Positions 1 through 9,381 of a DNA stretch of 64,000 nt are shown piece by piece. The notes beneath the pieces were generated by a model. It was given only the letters and a program-made list of their open reading frames with translations, made no database searches and was not told where the DNA came from. The stretch covers positions 3,038,001-3,102,000 of the forward strand of contig NZ_CP011253.3 of assembly GCF_000972785.3 (NCBI RefSeq), in the 5' to 3' direction. This DNA comes from Pandoraea oxalativorans (GTDB taxonomy: Bacteria > Pseudomonadota > Gammaproteobacteria > Burkholderiales > Burkholderiaceae). Position 1 is the first letter of the stretch; the number at the start of each line of letters is the position of its first letter. The position numbers were made by a program, and so were the translations under genes.

Positions 1-336
1 GGCAGCCACCTGCAACACGCCGGTGACAAAACTCCAGGCCACGATATAGATAAGCAACGCAACGGCGGTCAACGCCGGGTTGAGATAAGTCAGGACTCCG
101 ATCACTATGCTCGCGATGCCTTGCAGCAACGGCAGCCACCAATCGGCATGCTCCTGGCGCGCACTCCACGCGCCGCTGAGCGAGAAGACCCCGTCCACAA
201 ACGAAAACGCGCCGAAACACAGCACCAGCACCGCAATCGTCACGCCGGGTAACGCAAAGGCCGCGATACCGAAAATCACGGCCAACACACCGCGCAGCAC
301 AAGCAACCACCAGTATTTCGACAGAAGTCTGAGCAT
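1..336 (-). CDS. HdeD/DUF308-family membrane protein (3' end outside window)
   Basis: Start ATG at 336 follows a GAGAGGG ribosome site; the frame is open for 112 codons to the window edge, so the C-terminus is missing. The visible protein is almost entirely hydrophobic: helices near residues 8-30, 35-55, 68-85 and 88-110, with a short polar loop holding SARQEHADWW. The N-terminus LSKYWWLLVLRGVLAVIFG and the alternating short helices are typical of the HdeD family, whose E. coli founder is an acid-resistance inner-membrane protein. Role here unknown; the homology assignment is from the pattern alone. It is the next gene downstream of astA on the same strand, 362 bases away, so it probably has its own promoter. 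Confidence 0.75.
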   Translation of the reverse strand, partial: MLRLLSKYWWLLVLRGVLAVIFGIAAFALPGVTIAVLVLCFGAFSFVDGVFSLSGAWSARQEHADWWLPLLQGIASIVIGVLTYLNPALTAVALLIYIVAWSFVTGVLQVAA

Positions 337-698
337 GGCATCCCTCTCGTGAAATATCCGCAGGTAGCGAATCCGGACGACGGGCACCTATCACACACCT
401 TCGACACCTTGGGTATGAATGGGCACACCAGATGGGCGTCAAGAACCCATTCTAGAGACGGCTGCGACGTGAGATCAAGTGAAATATACGCGAATGCTTG
501 TGTCATCCGCACGCGCTTTGACAAGCATCATCCGACCTCGATTCTCCGCCCGCACGCCCACTGGCGCTTCTGCAACGACACCCGCGATCGCCCCGCCATC
601 GCTGCGGCAATGCGTCGCATTCGCGCGCGTATCCCGAGGCGACCGTTACTTTGAGTGGCCCTCACGGGAATCGTCGCGGCGATTGGTGCCGAACGGGA
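337..698. other. Intergenic region between astA and the hdeD-like gene
   Basis: No convincing gene. Short open frames on both strands here lack ribosome sites and family features. It should contain the minus-strand promoter of the hdeD-like gene. No strong hairpin terminator for astA was found. Confidence 0.5.
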
Positions 699-1850
699 TC
701 AGACCGCTTCGGCGCGCGGCGGTTTGAGCGGCAAGACCTGAAGGCGATCGCCGGTCTTCACGCCCAACGCCTGCGCGGCGAGCGGGCTGAGCGCAAACGC
801 CCGACGCTCGGGGCGACCCGTCACCAGCGTCGCGCGAAAGCCTTCCAGGCCGAGGCACGCCACGAGATACGGTTCCGCGTTCGGAGTCGCCGGAACGGGG
901 CTGCCGTCCTCGCCTGCGGGGACCACAATGTTCGCCGTCAGATAGCGGCTGTCGCGCGCGGCACGCAAATCGGCCACACGCGCTTCGAGCACCGGCCCGC
1001 TGTCGAAGATATCCACGTGCGCCCCGGAGCGCATCCCCTCCTGCTCCAGCAGACGCCGTGCGGGCAGCGTGTCGCGGTGCGTCACGCCGATGGCCGCTTG
1101 CGCCGACGGCGACAGGAAGTCGACGTAGATCGGGTACTTGGGCATCAGTTCGGCCACGAACGACTTCTTGCCGATGGACGTGAGGTAGTCCGCCTGATCG
1201 AAGTCGATCTTGAAGAAGTGCTGTCCGAGCGACTGCCAGAACGGGCTCTGCCCCTCGTCGTCGAAGAAGCCTCGCAACTCGGCGCACACGTGCGGACCGA
1301 ATCGCTCGGGGAACTGTGCCATGAACAAAAAGCGCGCCTTCGAGAGCAGCGCGCCGTTGCCGTGTCCGCGCCATTTCGGGTCGAGCAGCAGCGAGCAGAG
1401 TTCGCTGTAGCCGGTGAGATCGTTCGAGAGCGAGAGCGTCAGCATGCGCGACCAGACATTCAGCTCCCGGCTCGCGTGGACAATCGTGTCCTTGCGATAG
1501 GTGTAGAACGGCTGGTCCAGGCCGACGGCCGCTTCCAGTCCGCAAACGCCCGCGGTCTCGCCGGTCCCGACGTCCTCCATCACAAACAGATAGCCTTGCT
1601 CCGCCGTAGGCGCATGTCCTTCGACGCTCGCCGCCACGCGCGCCAGACGCGCTTCAAGCGCCGCCCGGTCGGGCTTGAACGACGTCATGCCCGGACCGGC
1701 CAGCGCCGCCAGCGCCAGCAGGGCGGGCAGATCGGCGGGACGCGCGAGACGCACCACGCGCAGCGAATTCGCGGCGATGTCGTCAGAGGAGGCCGCACCA
1801 GTGTTCGCTGGAACGCCGGAGGTCCCCGTCGCTTTCGATTGACGCGTCAT
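699..1850 (-). CDS. astA: Arginine N-succinyltransferase
   Basis: Cytosolic enzyme of the arginine succinyltransferase (AST) pathway, transferring succinyl from succinyl-CoA to L-arginine. The 383-residue product matches AstA along its length from about residue 30: SLRVVRLARPADLPALLAL, YLFVMEDVGTGETAGVCGLE, VHASRELNVWSRM, SELCSLLLDPKWRGHGNG and SPFWQSLGQHFF are family signatures. Residues 1-29 are a low-complexity Ser/Thr/Ala extension not seen in E. coli AstA, so the true start could be a downstream GTG near LRVVRL; no strong ribosome site precedes the ATG. It follows astC by 112 bases on the same strand, suggesting co-transcription. The other pathway genes (astD, astB, astE) are not next to it. 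Confidence 0.9.
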   Translation of the reverse strand: MTRQSKATGTSGVPANTGAASSDDIAANSLRVVRLARPADLPALLALAALAGPGMTSFKPDRAALEARLARVAASVEGHAPTAEQGYLFVMEDVGTGETAGVCGLEAAVGLDQPFYTYRKDTIVHASRELNVWSRMLTLSLSNDLTGYSELCSLLLDPKWRGHGNGALLSKARFLFMAQFPERFGPHVCAELRGFFDDEGQSPFWQSLGQHFFKIDFDQADYLTSIGKKSFVAELMPKYPIYVDFLSPSAQAAIGVTHRDTLPARRLLEQEGMRSGAHVDIFDSGPVLEARVADLRAARDSRYLTANIVVPAGEDGSPVPATPNAEPYLVACLGLEGFRATLVTGRPERRAFALSPLAAQALGVKTGDRLQVLPLKPPRAEAV

Positions 1851-1962
1851 GGAAGCATCCCGTGAGTTGGATAAAACAAGGGCCGGAGCGACGTCATTCG
1901 TCGGTCCGGCCCGAAGTCCTGTGCATCGGCGCAGGTCTTGTTACGTTCGCCGCGTCGTGCGC

Positions 1963-3204
1963 TTAAGCGGCCTTCGCCGTGGCGGCCACCGTTGCGACCG
2001 CCTTCTCCAGCGAGGCGAGACCGGCGTCGATGTCGGCGAACGGAATGTTCAGCGACGGCGCGAAACGCACCACGTCACCGCCCGCCACCAGCAGCATCAG
2101 ACCATTCTTCTCGGATTCGACGACGATGTCCTTGGCGCGACCGGCGAACGCCGGCTTGAGCACGGCGCCGATCAGCAGGCCCATACCGCGCACCTGATCG
2201 AACACGCCATGACGCGCGTTGATCGCCTCGATACCCTTGATGAAATGGTCGTGACGCGCCTTCACGCCGTTCAGCGTCTCGGCCGTGTTGATCAGCTCCA
2301 GCACGCGACCGGCGATGGCCGTCGCGAGCGGATTGCCGCCGTACGTGCAACCGTGCGTGCCCGGCGAGAAGCTTGCCGCAATCTTGCTCGTCGTGAGAAT
2401 GCCACCGATCGGATAGCCGTTGCCCAGCGCCTTGGCGGTCGTCAGGATGTCCGGCGTCACGCCGTATTGTTCGTAGGCGTACAGCGTGCCGGTGCGACCG
2501 ACGCCAGTCTGCACTTCGTCGAAAATCAGCAACGCACCGTGCTGATCGCACAGTTCGCGCAGACCCTTCAGGAATTCGGGATCGGCGGGCAATACACCGC
2601 CCTCACCCTGCACCGGTTCGACGATGACAGCAGCCGTGGCATCCGAAATCGTCGCACGAACGGTTTCCAGATCGTTGTACGGCAGATGCATGATGCCGGC
2701 CGGAATCGGGCCGAAACCTTCGGTGTACTTGGCCTGCCCGCCCACGCTCACGGTGAACAGCGAACGGCCGTGGAACGAGTTGTAGAACGAGATGATCTCG
2801 CTCTTTTCCTTGCCACCCCGCTCGGCGGCGTGGTCGTAGGCGTAGCGGCGCGCCAGCTTGAGTGCCGCTTCGTTCGCTTCCAGCCCCGAATTGCAGAAGA
2901 ACGCCTTGTCGGCAAACGTCGCTTGCGTGAGCGCCGTGGCCAGACGCAGCACCGGCTCGTTGGTGTAACCGTTACCGATGTGCCAGACCTTGCGGGCCTG
3001 CTCTTCGATCACCTTCACCAGTTCCGGATTGGCATGGCCGAGCGCGTTGACCGCGATGCCGCCGGTGAAGTCGACATACTCGCGACCTTCCTGATCCCAC
3101 ATGCGCGAGCCTTCGCCGCGCACGGGCACCATCTGGGCAGGAGCGTAATTGGGCACCATTACGTCGTCGAACGTCTGGCGGGTCACAGCGATTTGCTGGC
3201 TCAT
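1963..3204 (-). CDS. astC: Succinylornithine/acetylornithine aminotransferase
   Basis: Class III PLP aminotransferase of 413 residues; in the AST pathway it converts succinylornithine plus 2-oxoglutarate to succinylglutamate semialdehyde plus glutamate. Visible signatures: [57 protein letters not shown] and the PLP lysine in [14 protein letters not shown]. The start at 3204 (MSQQIAV) is chosen because a GAGG site lies 9 bases upstream; a longer frame adds 18 unconserved residues. ArgD and AstC are close paralogues; the astA neighbour decides for AstC. An ArgD role as well cannot be excluded. Confidence 0.88.
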   Translation of the reverse strand: MSQQIAVTRQTFDDVMVPNYAPAQMVPVRGEGSRMWDQEGREYVDFTGGIAVNALGHANPELVKVIEEQARKVWHIGNGYTNEPVLRLATALTQATFADKAFFCNSGLEANEAALKLARRYAYDHAAERGGKEKSEIISFYNSFHGRSLFTVSVGGQAKYTEGFGPIPAGIMHLPYNDLETVRATISDATAAVIVEPVQGEGGVLPADPEFLKGLRELCDQHGALLIFDEVQTGVGRTGTLYAYEQYGVTPDILTTAKALGNGYPIGGILTTSKIAASFSPGTHGCTYGGNPLATAIAGRVLELINTAETLNGVKARHDHFIKGIEAINARHGVFDQVRGMGLLIGAVLKPAFAGRAKDIVVESEKNGLMLLVAGGDVVRFAPSLNIPFADIDAGLASLEKAVATVAATAKAA

Positions 3205-3413
3205 GACTACCTCGTGAAATCGGAGTGCAATCTGCGATTGCGGGGCAGGCCCGGACAAAGGTCACTGCCCTGTGAAAAAACCTGGCGGGGCGCTCAGGGT
3301 GCCTGCGACGCGCCGGGGCCTTAAGTCACTCCGGTCACTCAGCGCGCGTACCCTCGCATTGTAATCAGATGCGGCGCGCGGATATACCTTTGCGCGCACC
3401 GCAATCGTGAGAA

Positions 3414-4136
3414 TTACAGGACCTTGCGCAAGAATTCGCGCGTGCGCTCATGTTTCGGCGCCGTGAAGATCTGCTCGGGCTGACCTTCTTCCATGATCAC
3501 GCCCTGATCGATGAAGAACACGCGGTCGGCAACTTCACGGGCAAAACCCATTTCGTGCGTCACGACGACCATCGTCATTCCTTCTTCGGCGAGCGACTTC
3601 ATGACTTCCAGCACTTCGCCAACCAGTTCCGGGTCGAGCGCCGAGGTCGGTTCGTCGAACAGCATGACCTTCGGTTGCATGGCGAGTGCTCGGGCAATCG
3701 CCACGCGTTGCTGCTGACCACCGGAGAGCTGATTCGGGAAGGCGTCGATCTTCTCGAGCAGGCCCACCTTCTTGAGCAACTGTTCGGCGATGGTCACCGC
3801 TTCATCACGCTTGATGCCATTGACCTGCATCGGCGCGAGAACCAGATTCTCCAGCACCGACATATGCGGGAACAGATTAAAGCGCTGAAACACCATGCCG
3901 ACGCTGGCGCGCATGGCATTCATGTCCGTCTTCGGATCTTCCACGTGAAAGCCGTTGACGAGCACTTCGCCACCGCTCACGTCTTCCAGTCCATTCAGGC
4001 AGCGCAGGAAGGTGCTCTTGCCCGAGCCCGACGGCCCGATCACGCACACCACTTCCTTTTCTTCGATGCGGCACGAAATGCCGCGCAGTACGTGCGCCTC
4101 GCCGTACTGCTTTTGCAGGTTATTGACGACGATCAC
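3414..4136 (-). CDS. Polar amino acid ABC transporter, ATP-binding protein (GlnQ/HisP type)
   Basis: Energises import of an amino acid (likely Gln, Glu, His, Arg or relatives) across the inner membrane. Walker [11 protein letters not shown]-loop [10 protein letters not shown], signature [16 protein letters not shown], Walker [15 protein letters not shown] and the H-loop VVTHEMGF are all intact. The start is set at GTG 4136, giving [12 protein letters not shown] and 240 residues, the usual family length, with GAGG about 11 bases upstream; a TTG at 4169 would give a longer form. It overlaps the permease gene by 17 bases, so the two are translationally coupled. Nearness to astCA hints at arginine/ornithine uptake, but this is only context. 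Confidence 0.93.
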   Translation of the reverse strand: MIVVNNLQKQYGEAHVLRGISCRIEEKEVVCVIGPSGSGKSTFLRCLNGLEDVSGGEVLVNGFHVEDPKTDMNAMRASVGMVFQRFNLFPHMSVLENLVLAPMQVNGIKRDEAVTIAEQLLKKVGLLEKIDAFPNQLSGGQQQRVAIARALAMQPKVMLFDEPTSALDPELVGEVLEVMKSLAEEGMTMVVVTHEMGFAREVADRVFFIDQGVIMEEGQPEQIFTAPKHERTREFLRKVL

Positions 4137-4872
4137 CTTTGCCGTACCTCGTTTCCAGATGTTGAACAAATGCCGACAGCACCAGCGTGATCACCCAGTA
4201 GATGAGCGAAATCGTCAGATACGGCTCCCAGTAGCGCGCGTAAGCCCCCGACACCGTGCGTGCGGCGTACGCCAGTTCGGCCAGACCGATGGCCGATGCG
4301 AGCGACGAGTCCTTCACGATGGCAATCGCGTTGTTGCCCAGCGGCGGCAGCATGCGGCGGAACGCCTGCGGCAGCACTACCTTGCGCAGCGTCTGCATGT
4401 AAGTCATGCCGAGCGAGCGGGCCGCTTCGGCTTGTCCGCGGTCGATCGATTGAATACCGGCGCGGAAGATTTCCGATACGTAGGCGCCGGCGTTCAGCGA
4501 GATCGCCAGCACGGCCGACATGAACGCACCGTACTGCGAACGGATTTCGCGGGCGAAATCGCCGCTCACGATCAAGCCGCCCGACGGGTTGATCAGCAAG
4601 GGCATCAACGCGAAGTGGATCAGCAGGATCTGCACGAACAGCGGCGTGCCGCGGAAGAAGCTGACGTAGAAGCGCACGGGGAATTGCACCGCGTAGCGCA
4701 GGAAATACTTATAGAAGCCGTGACGCGCCTCGGCCAGACGGCCAACGCCAAGCACGAGCCCAAGTAGCGTGCCGGCGATCACGCAGATCACCGTGCACTT
4801 GAGCGTCATCAGCGTGCCCTCGACGAACAGAGGCATGTATTCGCTGATGATGTTCCACTGGAACCCACCCAT
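4120..4872 (-). CDS. Polar amino acid ABC transporter, permease
   Basis: HisM/GlnP-type inner-membrane permease of 250 residues. About five transmembrane helices (near residues 15-40, 80-100, 125-150, 190-215, 220-240). The EAA loop [19 protein letters not shown] followed by [17 protein letters not shown] is diagnostic. It is the only permease gene in the operon, so the transporter probably forms a homodimeric channel. Transcribed after the binding-protein gene, from which it is separated by a stem-loop (4925-4978). Confidence 0.93.
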   Translation of the reverse strand: MGGFQWNIISEYMPLFVEGTLMTLKCTVICVIAGTLLGLVLGVGRLAEARHGFYKYFLRYAVQFPVRFYVSFFRGTPLFVQILLIHFALMPLLINPSGGLIVSGDFAREIRSQYGAFMSAVLAISLNAGAYVSEIFRAGIQSIDRGQAEAARSLGMTYMQTLRKVVLPQAFRRMLPPLGNNAIAIVKDSSLASAIGLAELAYAARTVSGAYARYWEPYLTISLIYWVITLVLSAFVQHLETRYGKGDRRQ

Positions 4873-4924
4873 GAAGCACCTTTCTCACAAAATGAAACGA
4901 ACCGGTCTGACCGGCGGAAAAACG

Positions 4925-4978
4925 CTCGCGGCCCGGGGGTTGACGTCGATAAATGACGATCAGCTCACGGGCCGCGAG
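4925..4978 (-). terminator. Stem-loop with T tract between binding-protein and permease genes
   Basis: Perfect 11-bp inverted repeat: CTCGCGGCCCG at 4925-4935 and CGGGCCGCGAG at 4968-4978, with a 32-base loop containing a smaller CGTC/GACG stem. Read on the minus strand the hairpin is followed after CG by five Ts. It likely gives partial termination or 3'-end protection of the binding-protein mRNA, a common way to make more binding protein than permease. Confidence 0.7.
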
Positions 4979-5023
4979 TGGCCAGAATCTCTGGCGCGCG
5001 TGGCGCGACGTTACACGCGTTGA

Positions 5024-5803
5024 TTATTGTTGCGGCAACGTCGGCACGTCGGCGTCGAACCACTGCTTGTAGGTCTTGGCGTAAGTGCCGTCGGCCACGA
5101 TCTTTTTCAGACCGGTATTGATCTTGTCGAGCGCGACCTTGTTGCCCTTCTTCACGGCGATGCCGAAGTACTGGCGCTTGAACTTGTTGTCGTAGACGAG
5201 CTTGAACGGCTTTTCCGGATGGCTCTTGATGTAGAACTTGATCACGCCGACGTCGCCCACTGCGGCGTCCACGCCACCGCGATACAGCTCTTCGAGCATG
5301 AGCGGCGTGTTGTCGAAGCGACGGATAGCGGTGCTGGCCTTGCCCAGCTCTTCCGAGACGGCGATGTCGCCGGTGCTCGAATTGACCACGCCGACCTGCA
5401 GCTTCTTCAGGTCGGCCAGACCGGCGACCTTCGCGCCCGGCGAAGTAATGATGACCTGATCGGCCGGGAAGTACGGGGCCGAGAAGTCGACCATTTCACG
5501 ACGCTTGTCGGTAATGGTGATGCCAGAAATGATGATGTCGCGATCGCCCTGATCGAGCGTGGCGAAGATGCCTTCCCACGGGGTGCTCACCAGCTTGGTG
5601 TTGAAACCACCCGCCTTGCCGATCGCCTTGATGATGTCGATATCGAAGCCGACCAGTTCTTTTTGCGGCGTCTCGAACTCGAACGGGCGATACGTGCCGC
5701 CTGCGCCGACGGTGTAGGTCGGATCGGCGGCCTGCGCTGCCGGCAGCGCGGCAAAGGTCGTCAGAATACAAGCGGCGGCCAGCACCAGGCGCTTCGTCAA
5801 CAT
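5024..5803 (-). CDS. Amino acid ABC transporter, periplasmic substrate-binding protein
   Basis: Family 3 solute-binding protein, 259 residues. The start at 5803 (MLTKRLVLAAACILTTF) gives a classical signal peptide cleaved near LPAAQAAD and has an AAGGAAA ribosome site; the longer upstream frame is not conserved. Family features: GTYRPFEFETPQKELVGFDIDI at the ligand-site entrance, the loop ISGITITDKRREMVDFSAPY, and VGVVNSSTGDIAVSE in the second lobe. The conserved Arg of ITDKRREMVDF binds the substrate carboxylate in this family. First gene of the transporter operon. Confidence 0.93.
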   Translation of the reverse strand: MLTKRLVLAAACILTTFAALPAAQAADPTYTVGAGGTYRPFEFETPQKELVGFDIDIIKAIGKAGGFNTKLVSTPWEGIFATLDQGDRDIIISGITITDKRREMVDFSAPYFPADQVIITSPGAKVAGLADLKKLQVGVVNSSTGDIAVSEELGKASTAIRRFDNTPLMLEELYRGGVDAAVGDVGVIKFYIKSHPEKPFKLVYDNKFKRQYFGIAVKKGNKVALDKINTGLKKIVADGTYAKTYKQWFDADVPTLPQQ

Positions 5804-5865
5804 AGTAATTTCCTTGGCGAGGATTCCAGAAAGAGCGCAATGATACTCCTCGCCGCCCTTGAAAC

Positions 5866-5890
5866 GAAAAAAACCCGCCAAAGCGGGTTT
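5866..5890 (-). terminator. Rho-independent terminator of the acetolactate synthase gene
   Basis: AAACCCGC (5871-5878), loop CAAA, GCGGGTTT (5883-5890): a perfect 8-bp stem followed on the minus strand by a run of seven Ts. It lies about 160 bases past the stop of the ilvB-like gene and just before the transporter operon. Confidence 0.88.
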
Positions 5891-6047
5891 CCTCGTTGCG
5901 ATCTCGCGACGCGGGGCAGAATTCTCACGAGGTGGTAATGCCTGACCGGACGGACACGAGGCCAACACCGGGTCGCGCGACATCCACGTTGTGGCACAGC
6001 CTGCGAGTAACGGTGCCATTCGGAGGGGGCCGCGCCGCCGGGCAAAA

Positions 6048-7880
6048 TCAGAATGCTCCCGCTGCAATCGGTCCGGCGGCCTGCCCCGGCCCGAAAACCA
6101 CGTCGCGATACGTTTTGCCCGCCGGAATCATCGGGTAGACGTCGTCCTCGCGAGCGACCAGCACATCGAGCAAATACGGCTCGCTCGGGTCGGCCAGCAT
6201 GCGCGCCAATGCGGCGGGCAGTTCCTCGGCACGAGTGACGCGTGCGCCTGCCACGCCATATCCTGCCGCAATCGTCACGAAATCCGGATACGGACGCCCG
6301 TCGTCGGCGCCATCGGGCACGTTCGGGTCGACCAGTGACGACGCCACCCGGTTGCGCGCATAAATCATGTCCTGCCATTGCCGCACCATGCCCAGCCACT
6401 GGTTGTTGATGACCAGCACCTTGACGCCGAGGCCGTAACGACGGCACGTCGACAGCTCATTGACGGACATGTTCAGGCTGCCGTCGCCGTCGATATCGAT
6501 CACCGGCACGTCCGGCAACGCGACCTTCGCGCCGATGGCCGCAGGCAAACCGAACCCCATCGTGCCGAATCCGGCGCTCGACAGGAACGTGCGCGGCTCG
6601 CGCAAGCGCAGGTGCTGCATGGCCCACATCTGGTGCTGTCCCACGCCCGTCGTGACCACCGCTTCCGGTGGCAGCAGCGCCGCCAGCGCGGCGATCACGT
6701 CCACGCCGGTCAGCACCGAGGCATCTTTGCCGACACTCGCCTCGCCTGCCGCCTGCGGCGCACGCAACGGGTGTGCGTCGCGACGCTCACGCAAATATGC
6801 GTGCCACGACGGCACGTCACGCCGTTTGGCGTGCGCCAGCAGACCGGCGAAGGCGTCACGCAGATCCGCATGCACGCCCAGCGTCACCGGCTTGTTCTTG
6901 CCGATCTCGGCGGCATCCACGTCGATATGGACGATCTTCGCGTGACGCGCGAACGAAGCGGGGTCACCAATCACCCGGTCGTCGAAGCGCACGCCGAGCG
7001 CGAGTACGAGATCGGCTTCGTTGACCGCGACGTTCGCTGCATACGCGCCGTGCATGCCCAACGGACCGAGCAACAGGCGATGGTCGTCGGGCACCGCACC
7101 GAGTCCCATCATCGTGAGCGCGACCGGGCAATCGAGCGCTTCGGCCAGCGCAACCAGTTGCGCGCTGGTCCCCGACGCGATCACGCCACCACCGGCGTAG
7201 AGCACCGGCCGCTCGCTCTGCGCAAGCAATGCAGCAATGCGTTGTGCCGTCTCGTCGCTCATGCCCGCAGGCACTGCGGACGTAGAACGCTTATCCGTCG
7301 GCTGCTGCGGACGTGCCTGCTGAATATCCTTCGGGAAGTCGAGCAAGACCGGACCGGGACGTCCGGCCAGCGCACACGCCGCCGCTTCTCGCACCGCTGC
7401 CGGGATGTCGCGCGCTTCTCGCACTTGACGCGCGAGCTTCGTGACAGGCTTGGTGATCGCAACGATATCGACTTCCTGGAAGGCGTTCTTGCCCAGCCAG
7501 TGCGTGGCGACGTTGCCGGTAATGGCCAGGATCGGCACCGAATCGCTGGCGGCATCGGCGATGCCCGTCACGAGATTGGTCGCCCCCGGGCCGGACGTCG
7601 CCAGGCAGACGCCCAACTTGCCAGTCGCGCGCGCATAGCCTTGCGCCCCAAAGACAGAGCCTTGCTCATGCTCGGTACGCACCAGCGTGATCGATACGCG
7701 CGACAGCGCATCGAGCATTTCAAGATTGGCCCCGCCCGGGTAGCAGAACACCGTGTCGACGCCAATGTCGACCAGCGTGCGCGCAATCAGGTCTGCACCT
7801 TTGGCAGACAGCGGAGCAAGGGGCTGGGCGACGGCACCGGTCGCGGTTTCGGCAGCGGGCAGAGTCAAATCGAGTTTCAT
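6048..7880 (-). CDS. ilvB: Acetolactate synthase large subunit (ThDP enzyme)
   Basis: Condenses two pyruvates, or pyruvate with 2-oxobutyrate, in branched-chain amino acid synthesis; cytosolic. The 610-residue product has three domains: PYR (about 25-190, catalytic Glu in RTEHEQGSVFGAQGYARATG), central FAD/DHS-like (215-355) and PP (about 390-570, ThDP motif GDGSLNMSVNELSTC to INNQWLGMVRQW). The start at 7880 (MKLDLTLPAA) fits the family; an upstream in-frame ATG adds 47 unlike residues. No small regulatory subunit (ilvN/ilvH) lies nearby, so it may use a subunit encoded elsewhere or act alone. Divergent from an Lrp-type regulator that may control it. Confidence 0.9.
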   Translation of the reverse strand: MKLDLTLPAAETATGAVAQPLAPLSAKGADLIARTLVDIGVDTVFCYPGGANLEMLDALSRVSITLVRTEHEQGSVFGAQGYARATGKLGVCLATSGPGATNLVTGIADAASDSVPILAITGNVATHWLGKNAFQEVDIVAITKPVTKLARQVREARDIPAAVREAAACALAGRPGPVLLDFPKDIQQARPQQPTDKRSTSAVPAGMSDETAQRIAALLAQSERPVLYAGGGVIASGTSAQLVALAEALDCPVALTMMGLGAVPDDHRLLLGPLGMHGAYAANVAVNEADLVLALGVRFDDRVIGDPASFARHAKIVHIDVDAAEIGKNKPVTLGVHADLRDAFAGLLAHAKRRDVPSWHAYLRERRDAHPLRAPQAAGEASVGKDASVLTGVDVIAALAALLPPEAVVTTGVGQHQMWAMQHLRLREPRTFLSSAGFGTMGFGLPAAIGAKVALPDVPVIDIDGDGSLNMSVNELSTCRRYGLGVKVLVINNQWLGMVRQWQDMIYARNRVASSLVDPNVPDGADDGRPYPDFVTIAAGYGVAGARVTRAEELPAALARMLADPSEPYLLDVLVAREDDVYPMIPAGKTYRDVVFGPGQAAGPIAAGAF

Positions 7881-8050
7881 GGGTACGTGTTTTCCGGCTG
7901 TTTCAGTCGAACGGGAGGGGATCGTTGCGGCGAATATTACTGATGGGTGAAGTCTACGGGGTTCGAACGGTAAATGCTTCGCGTATCGTTGACAAAACCG
8001 CGTCAATTTCACATGCTTCATTCAAATTTACCAATTCTCAGGAATAAATC
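7881..8050. promoter_or_regulatory. Divergent promoter region ilvB / lrp-like
   Basis: This 170-base AT-richer spacer separates the acetolactate synthase gene and the Lrp-family gene. A plus-strand candidate is TTGACA at 7989-7994 with a weak -10 (CATGCT, 8012-8017) at 17-base spacing. Lrp proteins commonly bind such divergent spacers, but no specific operator can be proved from sequence alone. Confidence 0.4.
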
Positions 8051-8557
8051 ATGCAAATTGACGAATTCGATGAAAAAATCCTCGCAATTCTGCAAGAAGA
8101 CGCCTCGCTCTCCGCAGCGCAGATCGGCGAGCGCATCGGGCTGTCGCAATCGCAATGCTGGCGACGCATCGACCGGCTCGATGCCGAAGGCGTGATCGAG
8201 CGGCGCGTGGCGCTAGTCGACCGTAAGAAGGTCGGGCTGAACGTCATGCTGTTTGCCCACGTAAAACTCGCGGGACACAACCGCAACGCACTGCCCGAAT
8301 TCTCCAAGGCGATTCAGGACTTTCCCGAAGTTCTGGAATGCCATGTGCTGATGGGCAACGTCGACTTTCTGCTTCGCATCGTCACGCGCGATGTCGACGC
8401 CTACGAGCGCTTCTTCTTCGAGCGACTCTCCCAGTTGCCGATGGTGCAGGAAGTGAACTCGATGATTGCGCTCTCTCAGATCAAGTCCACCACGGTGCTG
8501 CCGATCGGCAGCGCACAGCCCGGCGCGCACAGCAACGCGTCCTCCGGCAATTCATGA
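8051..8557 (+). CDS. Lrp/AsnC-family transcriptional regulator
   Basis: 168-residue DNA-binding regulator. N-terminal winged helix (about 1-60) with the family start IDEFDEKILAILQEDASLS and recognition-helix segment SQSQCWRRIDRLDAEGVIE; C-terminal RAM ligand domain (about 68-150) with ECHVLMGNVDFLLRIVTRDV. The last ~20 residues are a disordered Ser/Ala tail. Divergent from the acetolactate synthase gene, which is a natural target; the ligand is probably an amino acid. AGGAA ribosome site 7-11 bases before the ATG. Confidence 0.92.
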   Translation: MQIDEFDEKILAILQEDASLSAAQIGERIGLSQSQCWRRIDRLDAEGVIERRVALVDRKKVGLNVMLFAHVKLAGHNRNALPEFSKAIQDFPEVLECHVLMGNVDFLLRIVTRDVDAYERFFFERLSQLPMVQEVNSMIALSQIKSTTVLPIGSAQPGAHSNASSGNS

Positions 8558-8782
8558 CGCTGTGCTGACGGATTCATGTCACAAATCCGACCGTAAACTA
8601 TCTGCCGTCCGTCTGCCGCTTGTAGGCCGCCCGCTAAACATCAGGCATCCTTCGATCGTCCTGATAAACAAGGCGCGGTTCGCCACGTCACGAGGCGCAT
8701 ATGCTCTCGTCAACGACGCGGCGCACGTTGGACAGCGTCCCCGCAAGCCTCTATCCTTAAGCATCCACTTCGGGAGCCTTGC

Positions 8783-9337
8783 ATGAAACGTTGGTTAGGA
8801 ATGACCGCCGCTGCCGCGATTGTCGGTGTCACGGCCTGGTGCATGATCCCCGCCCATGCGGCATTGCAGAATGGCGCGTCGGCGCCGGACTTCAAGGCGC
8901 AAGCCTCGCTCGGCGGCAAAGTCTTCACGTTCTCGCTCGCGGACGCGCTCAAACAGGGCCCCGTCGTGCTGTACTTCTACCCCGCTGCATTCACCACCGG
9001 GTGCACGATCGAAGCACATGACTTCGCCGAAGCGACCGATAAGTTCAAGGAAATGGGCGCGACGGTGATCGGCGTTTCGCACGACAACATCGACACGCTC
9101 AATAAGTTCTCCGTGTCCGAGTGCCGCAGCAAGTTTGCCGTGGCGGCCGACACCGATCAAAAGATCATGAAGGCGTACGACGCCGTACTCGCCCTCAAAC
9201 CGGACATCGCCAATCGCATCTCCTACGTGATCGCTCCCGACGGCCGCGTGATCTACAGCTACGTCAGCATGGATCCGGACAAGCACGTACAGAACACGAT
9301 GGCTGCCGTTCGCAAGTGGCACGAGACGCATCACTGA
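8783..9337 (+). CDS. Exported thiol peroxidase (peroxiredoxin, BCP/AhpC-TSA family)
   Basis: Reduces hydroperoxides, here probably in the periplasm because residues 1-27 form a signal peptide ending PAHAAL. The 184-residue protein has the thioredoxin-fold signature YPAAFTTGCTIEAHDF with peroxidatic Cys74 and conserved Thr/Pro, and a second cysteine at about 114 (SVSECRSKF) that may act as resolving Cys. VIGVSHDN and the C-terminal RISYVIAPDGRVIYSYVS complete the fold. GGAGCC-type ribosome site before the ATG. Followed 44 bases on by the hemolysin III homologue. Confidence 0.88.
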   Translation: MKRWLGMTAAAAIVGVTAWCMIPAHAALQNGASAPDFKAQASLGGKVFTFSLADALKQGPVVLYFYPAAFTTGCTIEAHDFAEATDKFKEMGATVIGVSHDNIDTLNKFSVSECRSKFAVAADTDQKIMKAYDAVLALKPDIANRISYVIAPDGRVIYSYVSMDPDKHVQNTMAAVRKWHETHH

Positions 9338-9381
9338 TGGCACCGCACGGAAATCACTGACGACTCCCCGATGAGGACGGC

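Noticed and set aside
651..1865. Long plus-strand frame opposite astA (404 codons) and a 299-codon minus frame
   Set aside because: Arg/Gly-rich shadow translations typical of GC-rich DNA; the AstA frame has clear family similarity.
5804..6067. N-terminal extension of the substrate-binding protein to 6067
   Set aside because: It crosses the ilvB terminator and end of ilvB and lacks a signal peptide; ATG 5803 gives an ideal one.
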